A stretch of DNA of 59,623 nucleotides from an uncultured Eubacteriales bacterium (GTDB taxonomy: Bacteria > Bacillota > Clostridia > Christensenellales > UBA1242). The translations under genes were made by a program, and so were the position numbers. Location: positions 1 through 59,623 of the forward strand of contig URYH01000004.1 in NCBI GenBank assembly GCA_900552105.1, given 5' to 3'. Under the pieces are notes generated by a model that did not search any database, was not told the DNA's origin, and saw only the letters and a list, made by a program, of their open reading frames with translations. Shown piece after piece: positions 19,901 through 28,800 of this stretch; position 1 is the stretch's first letter; every line of letters starts with the position of its first letter.

Positions 19901-22900
19901 GGAATTAACAATGGAACAATCGAGAATTGCTCTGTCGAACTTGGGAAAAGTGAAATTCGAATGTCAGCAGCTTCATGTGTGGGTGGACTCGTTGGAACAA
20001 ACAACTCAAAAATCATAAACATTATTGAAATTGACAAATCAAATTTCTCTCTCATGCGACATTTGGCAGAATTCTTTGTTGAAGGAACAAATGAGTTTGA
20101 TGTTGTTGTTGGTGGGGTTGTTGGCAAGAATGCTCTTTCAGGAATAATACTTCGTCAAATTCACGGAGTTTCACTATATGGATTTAATGGATACACTGCA
20201 AATGTCAAAATGAGAACGGAAAAAACTTCGGCGACTGGTGCAATTGTGGGAATCAACGAAGGGAGTTGTCTTTCACTTGCATCATGCGGAAAAATTGTTG
20301 GAGAGAAAAGTGTCGGGGGTTATGTTGGGCACAACAATGGAAGAATTGGTCTTGAAGATAACACAGAAAATTCGGCTCGCAGTTTTTCAAACACTTTTGT
20401 TCGCGGAACGCAGGGAGTTGGTGGATTTGTTGGCGATATGACGGGCGGCACAATCACGTCAAGCGGTGTTGAAATCTATGAACAAGCATCTTATCTTGAA
20501 AACGAAAGATATATTGCATATGCGACAGGATATGTTGGAGGATTTGTTGGCACTGCATATGCTGGGAATATCACAGAGTGTTATGTTGCATCTTTCCGCA
20601 CAGGCACAGACATTTTGGTTTGCATGGATTCCGATTCTGTGATTTCAAAAGCAGGTGCTTTTGTTGGCAACCTCACTGGTGCAACAATCGCGATTTGCAA
20701 TTCAAATATAAAAGCCTCAAAACTTTCTCTTGGTGGAATTGATGACACAATCTATTCTGATGTCGTTTCTGTTATGCCACCAGTTCCAACCACTGTTGAA
20801 CTTGAAATTGTTAAAAATGAAATGAAAACTGATGACGAATCATTTTCAGATTATAAAGTTGTTTATCTTGATTATTATGAAGCGCAAAAGAAAGACGAAC
20901 AAAGCATTTTGGACTATCTCAACAAGCTTGAACTTGGCAAAATAATTTCACATGGACTTGGAGATGCAGGTGCAGAAATTTCAAGCAGTGACAGTTCAAT
21001 AATTAAAATTGAAGGCGATGGAATAAAAGTTGTTTCACGAGGGCTTTGTGAAATTGCTATCACTTCAAGATTTAATCCAAACCTCAAATCAATTGTTTAT
21101 GTGTGGGTGGTTGGTGCAAATGAAAAAATTGGTTTTTCACAAACCTCAAATGAGTCTAGCTACCCAGTTCTTGAAGGCTCAACGATTTTGGCAAGAGCGG
21201 ATCAAGTGACGTCTTTTGATAAAAACAACTTGAGCATGGCGGTTGACGGCGTCCAGCTTGCCGTTGGCGGGAATTATAATATTTTGTCAAACAACAACAA
21301 CTTTGTTTTGAATAATTACGAAAATTTATTTACAATTGGGCTCAGTTCAGAATATTTGAACAAAATTAAAAATGATGAAATCACAAATTTTGTTGAACAA
21401 ATTAATTTTGGCGGTGCGTATTCAATTTATATCGGTGGAAGAAAATTTACATCTGATACATTTGCTTCTCTTGGCGTCACGGCACGCGTTTTGGCTGGAA
21501 TAACAAATTTTTATCTTTCTTCTTCCAACTTGGAAATGTGTGCAAATGATCAACTTAAAATCGGATTTGATTTTTCAAGCACGCTTGAAGATAATGAAGA
21601 ACTTTCTGTTTCTGTTAATCGAGATGCTTATATCAATGGGAAACTTGTTTCATCAGGAACAAAAGAAAAAATTTATAAAAAGGATTTGACATCAAAAGAA
21701 TTTGTGCTCGAACTTGTTGATAAATACTATACCGGAACACTAAAACTTGTTTTTTCAGACAAAAACAACACGTTCCAAAAAGAGGCTCAAATAAAAGTTT
21801 TGCCTCAAAATGTTGAAGTTATAGCAACAAGATATTTTGATTCGAATCCGAATGATATAAATCGAGCAAGCACAAGTTTGCTCATAACTCCTGGAAAGCC
21901 TGGCGTTTTGGTTTTGGATATCATTCCTCGTCAAGCAGATCTTGAATATATTACAATTCAAAATGCAGAAACAAATCCAATATTTGTTCAGTTTGATTTT
22001 GTAAACTCAAATTATTTTAAAATTCCTGGTGCAACGCTCTATGCTGGTGGAATTAAAATTCCAACAAAATTGTTTACCAATAATGGGGTGTTATCAACTT
22101 TGTTTGTCAAAACTATTGTTGAAACACAAGTGTCCGACAACCAACCGCTGAAGCTTGTTGTTGGAGCAAGTGATGGATATAAAAAAGAATTTGTTCTCAC
22201 AACAAAACATACGGAAAAAGTTGTTGGACAAATTGAGAATAGGCAAAGTGGAGTTGAGGTTAAGCTTGCAAAAGGTCTTGATTACAAACTCAATATTACA
22301 TCTGTTGGATTCACTCAAGATCAAATCCGAGTTGAACCTTCAAGAAATGGTGTTGTTTCAATTTCAAAAACAAATGATTTTATATTCAATATACATGCAA
22401 ACAAAATTGCAGGAACAGATAGGATTATTCTAAAAGTTTACGGCGAAAAAGAAGTCGACGGAATGACAGTCAGAACCACTATTCAGGAAATTGCCATCAC
22501 AGTCCAAGATTATGTGGTTTATGAAAAAATCAACTTTGAAGGTGCAAGTGAAAGCAGTTTGAGTTCAAAAGATGACATCGTCACGGGATATGTTGGAGTC
22601 GCAAAAGAACTCCGAGTTAAACTCATCAATGGCGTCAACTGTGAATATGACATAACAGATTCTCAAATTGTTTATAATTTGAAAGCATTCGAAGAAAAAT
22701 TAAATAAAGAAGGCAAATTTACTCCTGAAAAAGGAACAGAAAGTGAAGAGTTTAATTTTGTCGAAGACAACATTGTTTATCCAAAACAAGAAATGTCTGC
22801 AGAAAATTCAAAAACGACTTTCAAATTCGAATACACAATTGATGATGTGACATATCGTGCAACAATGAAAATGAATGTTGAAAACATCAGCACATCTTCA

Positions 22901-25570
22901 TCAATGATTCCAATTTCAACATATCAAGAACTTCTCAATATGACGGAAGGCAATTACTATATATTGACAGAAGATATTACACTTCCAGAAACATTTTCAC
23001 CGATAGTCACTGCGATTGCTGGGTTTGACGGGAACAACAAAAAAATTACAATGACTCGTTTCAAAAATCATGAAAAGTCAAGTGTTAACTTTGGATTGTT
23101 TGAAGAAGTTAAAGAAGATGCAATAATTCAAAACGTTCACATATATGTCAACAATTTTGAAACAACAATAATTTCAGATGAACTTAACTTTGGCTTTATT
23201 GCAGCAATTAATAATGGAATTATCACAAATTGCTTTGTTGAAGGAAATAGTGCGAGAATTGTTGTTAATGAATCAGCGGCAAACACGAGTTCAAAACAAA
23301 TTGGCGGAATTGTTGCTGAAAACAACGGATATATCACGAACTCGCGTGTTGAAATCTCAATTTTCTCAGCATATGGAAATGTTGCTGGAATCGCAACGAC
23401 AAATGCAAATGTGATCTCATCATCATTTGTCAAGAATTCAACAATTATTAACAATTCAACAATAACAGATGCAATGACGGCGGGCATTGTATGCGAAAAT
23501 AAGAATGGTGCAAGAATATTTGGGTGCTATATTGAAGGTGGAGCATATGGGCAAAATGCAATATATTGTGACACTTCTGTTTCGATCAGAGCCAATGCAA
23601 AAATTGCTGCATTTGTGTTTGCCAATGCAGGTGAAGTTCAAGACTCATATGCAAACATTCACATTCGCTCTGGATCTGTTGCGTCTGGATTTGTTTATGA
23701 AAACCAACAAAATGGAATAATATTGAATTCATTTTCGCTTTCTTTGCTTCAAAAAAATATGAGCAACAACTTTGCTTTTGTTGCGTTTGACCCGGCAGGA
23801 CTTGTTGACACAACTGCGGGAACATTCAAATCTTGTTATTATTGCAAAGAGATTAATAATTGGCAATCAGCTCAAAAAGTTGATGGAATTGTTGAACTAG
23901 AACAAATGGAAGATTTTTCAAAACGTGAAAACTTTGTCACATTTGGACTTTCGTCTGAACTCGCACCCGAAAAAGGTGTTTGGACTTTGATTTCGAACAG
24001 CAGAGATGAATTGAAATATCCAAGTCTAATTTCTGCAAACAACATTATCACGACAACAAAAGTGTTTTACACAAAAATTGTTGATGAAGTGACAGGTGGT
24101 GTGATTTATAAATATCTTGATATGCCAGATGGTTCAATGAATAATCCGTTTATAATTAGTAGTGCATCTGAACTTGAGCAAAAAATATTGCAGACAACTC
24201 AAACTGATTTGACTTGTTCATCTTATATCAGAATTGTGGCAGATATCAACTACTCGAACGATGAAACCGGAGTTAAACTCAGCGGGCTTCACAAAGTTAA
24301 ATTTTGCGGTGAACTCGATGGGAATGGGCTAAAAGTCACAGGACTAAACATCAACAGTGAAGAAAAAGTTGATAGTGCAGGATGGTTTGCAAGCATTGGA
24401 ACAAACATAAATGCGGGTGTTGTTAAAAACCTCATATTAATTCCATCTCAAATCAATTTGCCTAATGTCTCAAAAGCAGGAGCATTGGCTGGAACCATAT
24501 TGGGTTCGGGAGTTTATAATGTTTCGGTTGAAACATCAAATGTGACAAATGTAATCATGATCAAAGGACAGAATTTTGTTGGCGGAATTGCTGGCTTGAT
24601 GATGAATTCGCAGGTGTTTAATAGTCAGATGATCAATTGCAATTCTGAACTCAATATTAATGCAACATCACTCAGTCAAACGAGCGATGAAACCAAAAAG
24701 AATTCAACGGGCATTTATATCCCAACGCAAACTGTTGTGAATATCAATCTTGCAGCACTTGCTGGCGGTGTTGTTGGGTATATGCAAGGCGGAACAATGG
24801 CATTTTGTGAATCAAGGGCCAGTGTTGTCATGGGACAAATTGCCGGTGGACTCGTTGGATATTTGGGAATGGGCGCACGAATTGAAAAGTCGACAACAAA
24901 TGTTGCAGACAAAAACTATATTCGCTCATCCTTTGTTGCGGGTGGACTTGTTGGAATGAACAACGGGACAATAAACCATTCAGAAGTGTTGGGCAACGCA
25001 ACAAATTACTTCAAAAATGGTTCGGTTGCTCCAGTGGCTGTTGGTGGACTTGTTGGAATTAATAATGGCGACGTGATTTATTCCATATCAAGTGACGAAA
25101 AATCAGAAATTTCACTTGATATTGATAATATTGACATAAGTTTTGTTGGTGGTGTCGCTGGAATTATGAGATCGGGAACAATATCAAATTATCATATTGT
25201 TTCAAATCTTCGTGGAAGCACCAATGTTGGTGGTGTGGTTGGCGTTATACAAAATGGAATTGGGAATATCAAAATTACAGATTGTATCGTAGGCAAAATT
25301 ATTGTTGGCACAAACGTAAAAGAATATGAAACAACAATCATCGCTTATGGCTTTGAAGTAAACTCTGTTGGGGTCATTGTTGGCAAAAAGACAACAACAA
25401 AAGTTACATTTGCTGGAAACATATGCACAAATGCAGTGAAGTTCTCACGAATTTGGATTAATGGCGAAGAAGGTGATAGCGTTTATGACAAATCATTTAA
25501 AGAAGTTGATTCAACAGATGCTTATAAAGATAAAATAATCACCGATTTTGCCGAATCTGATTCAAATTAA
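16958..25570 (+). CDS. second giant GLUG/Ig-like repeat lipoprotein (2870 aa)
   Basis: A secreted lipoprotein of unknown function, parallel to the gene upstream. The signal peptide ends in the lipobox FSAC (Cys25 or close by). Approximate layout: Ig-like beta domains 26-870; GLUG-type beta-helix block 875-1270; Ig-like region 1280-1970; second block from about 1985; third block from about 2395 to 2840; then a short polar end. The order matches the first giant protein up to its third block. Whole stretches align by eye, for example YPNDAT in both Ig regions and a shared segment ending SxNNPxxIxSAxE before the third block. Thirty bases separate it from the upstream stop with no terminator between, and GGAGAAAAC precedes the ATG, so the two are one transcript. 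The operon ends at the terminator 25579-25611. No anchor or enzymatic motif was seen. Confidence 0.9.
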   Translation: MKKKIWSVLILLMALVSCAGIFSACGKSRQNLSLESNTKSINLVLGDENEETAEIEVDVVGKDDGISGIVGFEIIGECAKVESVSTKSTSSKASCVVRAVRSGKSILRATLYDGGASLEIPIEVEQRVVSMTAKSDTKPYVVKGAGKVVFDAEKLINFYPISTTQRNVYFMVGGEISDGFEAPLQDERQSVEVFAINSANENIHTQFTLRLVDPISEIASKVDGVEGNNVVLATNSATKNTSRVDIVVKSAEKEITCLNGYHLGDDYNIRMTNHAHTGGVHTFTFEISGIAGDTTGEYVFKFGIGEEFDYYETYSVDISTVVVAKKIAIGLETEDYSTLRVFNYNSTNSKGTTLNFSVLPNNVQTSQRAGTILYDNNYITIYNNTKNIISSGERIQSGTTLYVQGVTNVVGNTEIRFLVEGMQGVSDDIVAIVPVVVHEGSKEIAGADSIVLKLADDGSASDEIFNYEFDVLPSGAYSGDVWVEAKSTIIALQKEENSNTIKIKALSSGKTKIVMTLGNGVTKTVEVEVICEMNENSLILDAPNSTESEFVGRKQPVVVSRAIPLQQLVIQKSRAYEKAVPLNFSYYPQNASNIEYNYTITKISGEKENIVEIVGNSLVGRNEGKARVEVEVSYVKFVDGQKEIRSQTFSFEVEVYVAVNSFYFSDTTVTVADINSVGFYKLSEATKKIQSYIYPNDATNKKIVYYLDGEEAGGEILENDLISFNVKTGEIIGKVESGTSIRSSTITAKLVDFTREYVVTIEVNVEKYELVRNIVIDNVASNEIILSAGHPTFQIIAHAEKITANNRTLVYSFIPKNEESIGVISVTQTGLVQLDVNRATTDGLGGTLRVSAQDSFKRDNINADTYRDIKVSVAIGTKDSPYPISSAEELLALNSAEALAKYYKIVGVIDLKGKPISPLGELTGGIIGTTGAKIIGINIVGDTEGNAGLFAKLAPEAFVKNVGFAGAINYAGEAQNVGLLAGINNGTIENCSVELGKSEIRMSAASCVGGLVGTNNSKIINIIEIDKSNFSLMRHLAEFFVEGTNEFDVVVGGVVGKNALSGIILRQIHGVSLYGFNGYTANVKMRTEKTSATGAIVGINEGSCLSLASCGKIVGEKSVGGYVGHNNGRIGLEDNTENSARSFSNTFVRGTQGVGGFVGDMTGGTITSSGVEIYEQASYLENERYIAYATGYVGGFVGTAYAGNITECYVASFRTGTDILVCMDSDSVISKAGAFVGNLTGATIAICNSNIKASKLSLGGIDDTIYSDVVSVMPPVPTTVELEIVKNEMKTDDESFSDYKVVYLDYYEAQKKDEQSILDYLNKLELGKIISHGLGDAGAEISSSDSSIIKIEGDGIKVVSRGLCEIAITSRFNPNLKSIVYVWVVGANEKIGFSQTSNESSYPVLEGSTILARADQVTSFDKNNLSMAVDGVQLAVGGNYNILSNNNNFVLNNYENLFTIGLSSEYLNKIKNDEITNFVEQINFGGAYSIYIGGRKFTSDTFASLGVTARVLAGITNFYLSSSNLEMCANDQLKIGFDFSSTLEDNEELSVSVNRDAYINGKLVSSGTKEKIYKKDLTSKEFVLELVDKYYTGTLKLVFSDKNNTFQKEAQIKVLPQNVEVIATRYFDSNPNDINRASTSLLITPGKPGVLVLDIIPRQADLEYITIQNAETNPIFVQFDFVNSNYFKIPGATLYAGGIKIPTKLFTNNGVLSTLFVKTIVETQVSDNQPLKLVVGASDGYKKEFVLTTKHTEKVVGQIENRQSGVEVKLAKGLDYKLNITSVGFTQDQIRVEPSRNGVVSISKTNDFIFNIHANKIAGTDRIILKVYGEKEVDGMTVRTTIQEIAITVQDYVVYEKINFEGASESSLSSKDDIVTGYVGVAKELRVKLINGVNCEYDITDSQIVYNLKAFEEKLNKEGKFTPEKGTESEEFNFVEDNIVYPKQEMSAENSKTTFKFEYTIDDVTYRATMKMNVENISTSSSMIPISTYQELLNMTEGNYYILTEDITLPETFSPIVTAIAGFDGNNKKITMTRFKNHEKSSVNFGLFEEVKEDAIIQNVHIYVNNFETTIISDELNFGFIAAINNGIITNCFVEGNSARIVVNESAANTSSKQIGGIVAENNGYITNSRVEISIFSAYGNVAGIATTNANVISSSFVKNSTIINNSTITDAMTAGIVCENKNGARIFGCYIEGGAYGQNAIYCDTSVSIRANAKIAAFVFANAGEVQDSYANIHIRSGSVASGFVYENQQNGIILNSFSLSLLQKNMSNNFAFVAFDPAGLVDTTAGTFKSCYYCKEINNWQSAQKVDGIVELEQMEDFSKRENFVTFGLSSELAPEKGVWTLISNSRDELKYPSLISANNIITTTKVFYTKIVDEVTGGVIYKYLDMPDGSMNNPFIISSASELEQKILQTTQTDLTCSSYIRIVADINYSNDETGVKLSGLHKVKFCGELDGNGLKVTGLNINSEEKVDSAGWFASIGTNINAGVVKNLILIPSQINLPNVSKAGALAGTILGSGVYNVSVETSNVTNVIMIKGQNFVGGIAGLMMNSQVFNSQMINCNSELNINATSLSQTSDETKKNSTGIYIPTQTVVNINLAALAGGVVGYMQGGTMAFCESRASVVMGQIAGGLVGYLGMGARIEKSTTNVADKNYIRSSFVAGGLVGMNNGTINHSEVLGNATNYFKNGSVAPVAVGGLVGINNGDVIYSISSDEKSEISLDIDNIDISFVGGVAGIMRSGTISNYHIVSNLRGSTNVGGVVGVIQNGIGNIKITDCIVGKIIVGTNVKEYETTIIAYGFEVNSVGVIVGKKTTTKVTFAGNICTNAVKFSRIWINGEEGDSVYDKSFKEVDSTDAYKDKIITDFAESDSN

Positions 25571-25578
25571 TAAAATTA

Positions 25579-25611
25579 ACACAGTCAAAAAATTAATGAC
25601 TGTGTTTTTTT
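25579..25611 (+). terminator. intrinsic terminator after the giant lipoprotein operon
   Basis: An 8-bp stem, 25579-25586 (acacagtc) with 25598-25605 (gactgtgt), is followed by a run of seven T. It lies 9 bases after the stop of the second giant gene. Confidence 0.85.
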
Positions 25612-25679
25612 GTCGAAAAAATTTTAAGTTTTTAAGTAAATTTTTGTAAAAATTGTCAATAAATGTATTGACTAAAGAC

Positions 25680-25708
25680 TTGATATTGTGTTAATATTCA
25701 TGTATTAT
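25680..25708 (+). promoter_or_regulatory. promoter of rpoB-rpoC
   Basis: TTGATA (25680-25685) and TATTAT (25703-25708) are 17 bases apart. Transcription should begin near 25715, giving a leader of about 135 bases before rpoB. A second combination, TTGACT at 25668 with TAATAT, overlaps it. Confidence 0.65.
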
Positions 25709-25766
25709 TAGTCGTAGTGTGGAAAGTATGCATATTTTCAAATTAAAAAAAATTTAAAAAACAAAA

Positions 25767-25796
25767 CAAGCAGGGTTTTGTCTGCTTGTGTTTTTT
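25767..25796 (+). terminator. terminator-like hairpin in the rpoB leader (possible attenuator)
   Basis: A stem caagcag/ctgcttg (25767-25773 with 25782-25788) with an 8-base loop is followed by TGTTTTTTG. It lies between the predicted start of transcription and the rpoB start codon, where it would have to be read through. It could attenuate rpoBC, or terminate transcripts coming from upstream. Confidence 0.6.
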
Positions 25797-25849
25797 GTTT
25801 TCTTTTTCCGCGCACGCGATAAATTATGACTTATAAGGAGTGCAATATT

Positions 25850-28800
25850 ATGCAAGATAAAATGCCAAACATGAGAAAGAAAATGTATGGTAAGAATGAG
25901 CGTTTCACTTTCCAAAAGTTGGACGACATTGTTGATATACCAAATCTTCTCGACATTCAAAAAGTAGCCTACAAAGAGTTTTTGGAAGAGGGTATCAGCG
26001 AAGTTTTGAAAGAGATTTCTCCAATTTCAGATTACTCTGGAAAGGCAAAACTCTATCTTTTTGATCCAAATCTCGAAACAAAGCCAAAGTATGACAAATT
26101 TGAATGCAAGAGACGTGGTGCATCATACATCATTCCTCTCAAAGTGAAAGCAAGATTTGTTGTTGAAGACACTGGCGAATCAATTGACCAAGAAGTATAC
26201 CTCGGTGATATTCCTCTCATGACAGAAGAGGGATCTTTTGTGTTCAACGGAATCGAAAGAGTTGTTGTTAGCCAAATCGTCCGTTCTCCAAGCGTTTATT
26301 TCTCAATGGACAAAGATGACCTTTCAACACTTCACAGCCAAATGATTCCAACTCGTGGCTCATGGCTCGAACTTGAACAAGGTGCCAATGAAATCATCAA
26401 AGTGATTGTTAATCGCGAAAGCAAAATCACTCTTGGTTTGTTCCTCAAATGCTTTGGATTCACCGCTGATGAAATTCTCCATATGTTTGGCGACAACGAA
26501 TACATCAAAAATGTTTTGGACAAAGAGCCTCAAAACACTCAAGAAGAAGCACTCATTGAACTTTCAAAGAAGATGCGTCCAAGCGAAGTTCCTTCAGCTG
26601 ACGCAACAAGAAACTACATCAACTTGTTGTTCTTCTCTGACCAATACTATAATCTTGCTCGTGTCGGTCGTTATAAATTCAACAAAAAACTTTCAATCGC
26701 AAACAGAATTGCAGGACAAGTTGCATTTGAGAACATTGTTCACGAAGACGAAGTTTTGGTTAAAGCGGGTGAGGTTATTTCAACAGAAGTTGCTGAACAT
26801 ATCCAAGACCTTGGCATCAACGAAGTTGTTTTGAACATCAATGGCAAAAAACACCTTGTTCGTGGAAACAATCAAGTCAAACTCAGTGCAGTTTTCCCTT
26901 GCGATGAAAAAGAACTTGGAATAAACGAACTTGTTTACTATCCAACTCTCATGCAAATTCTCAAACAAAACAAAACAAAAGAAAAGAGAATTCAAGCAAT
27001 CAAAGAAAACGTCAAAAATCTTGTTGTCACAACTCTTACAATGGACGACATCTTGGCAATGATAAGTTACTATCTTGACCTTCTTGCTGGATTTGGACAA
27101 ACTGACAACATTGACCATCTTTCAAACAGAAGAATCGCATCAGTTGGCGAACTTCTTGGTGGCGCATTCAGAAGTGGAATGCTTAAACTTTCTGCAACAA
27201 TGAGAGAAACACTTCAAGGAAAAGAACTTTCTGACATCACTCCAAGTCAAATCGTCAACCCTCGTCCAGTCAACAAGGCAATGAGAGATTTCATCGCATC
27301 AAGCCAACTGTCACAACTTATGGACCAAGTTAACCCTCTTTCAGGACTCACACAAAAGAGAAGAATCTCGGCCGTTGGTCCTGGCGGTGTTAAGAAAGAA
27401 AGAGCTCCAATGGAAGTTCGTGATATCAACTACACACACTACGGAAGAATTTGTGCGATTGAATCACCAGAAGGACAAAGCATTGGTCTTATCAGCACAC
27501 TCACATCGTATGCAAAAATCAACGAATATGGATTCCTTGAAACACCATATAGAAAAGTTGATAAAGAAAAAGGTGTTGTCACTGACGAATGTGTTTACTG
27601 CATGGCAGACGCAGAAGACAGTTGCTACATCGCTCAAGCAGTTGAACCACTCACCGAAGACAAGAGATTTGTTAATGCCAGAGTTCTTTGCCGTTATAAA
27701 AACTCGATTGTTGAAGTTCCATCAACAAAAGTTGATTTGATGGACGTTTCTCCAAAACAATTTATTTCTGCTGCAACTTCACTCATTCCTTTCCTTAACA
27801 ACAACGACACTCCTCGTGCTTTGATGGGCGCAAACATGCAACGTCAAGCAGTTCCTGTTCTTCGTCCAGAAGCTCCAATTGTTGGAACTGGAATGGAAGC
27901 AAAAATTGCTCACGATTGCGGTGCAGTTGTGCTTGCAAAAAATGATGGTGTTGTTTCGTTTGTTAGCGGAAGAGAAATCAGAGTTAAAACCGCAACAGGC
28001 GAAGATGTTTACAACCTTATTAAATTTGCAAAAACAAACGACGAAACTTGCGTAAATCAAAAACCAGCCGTAAAACATGGTGAAAAAGTCAAAGCAGGAG
28101 ACCTTCTTGCTGACGGTTATTGCACAGACCACGGCGAACTTGCTCTTGGAAAGAACGTTCTCATTGGATATATGAACTGGGAAGGTTATAACTACGAAGA
28201 CGCGATTATCATTTCAGAACGTATTGTCAAAGACGATGTTTACACTTCAATCTGCCTCAAAGTTGAGGAAATGAAGTGCAGAACAACAAAACTTGGTGAC
28301 GAAGAAATCACAAGAGATATTCCAAACCTTGGCGAAGAAGCACTCAAAAACCTTGACGAAAACGGAATTGTTAGAGTTGGTGCAGAAGTTCGTCCAGGCG
28401 ATATCCTTGTTGGAAAAGTCACACCAAAAGGTGAAACTGAACTCACACCAGAAGAAAGACTCCTTCGTGCAATCTTCGGTGAAAAAGCACGTGAAGTCAG
28501 AGACACATCTCTTCGTGTTCAACACGGACGTGGCGGTGTTGTTGTTGACGTTCAAGTGTTCTCAAAGAAAAACAAAGACGAACTTGAACCTGGCGTTCTT
28601 CAAATGGTTAAAGTTTATGTTGCACAACGCAGAAAACTTTCTGTTGGCGATAAAATGGCTGGACGTTATGGAAATAAAGGTGTTGTTTCAATTGTTCTTC
28701 CAGAAGCAGATATGCCATATCTTCCAAATGGTCAACCACTTGATATCGTTCTCAACCCACTCGGCATTCCTTCACGTATGAACGTTGGACAAGTTCTTGA

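Noticed and set aside
5000..25500. possible CRISPR or DNA repeat array
   Set aside because: The repeats are degenerate, in frame and explained by GLUG protein repeats; there are no fixed direct repeats with unique spacers.
25826..25849. earlier ATG start of rpoB
   Set aside because: It has no ribosome site, while AAGGAG lies at the right distance from the ATG at 25850.
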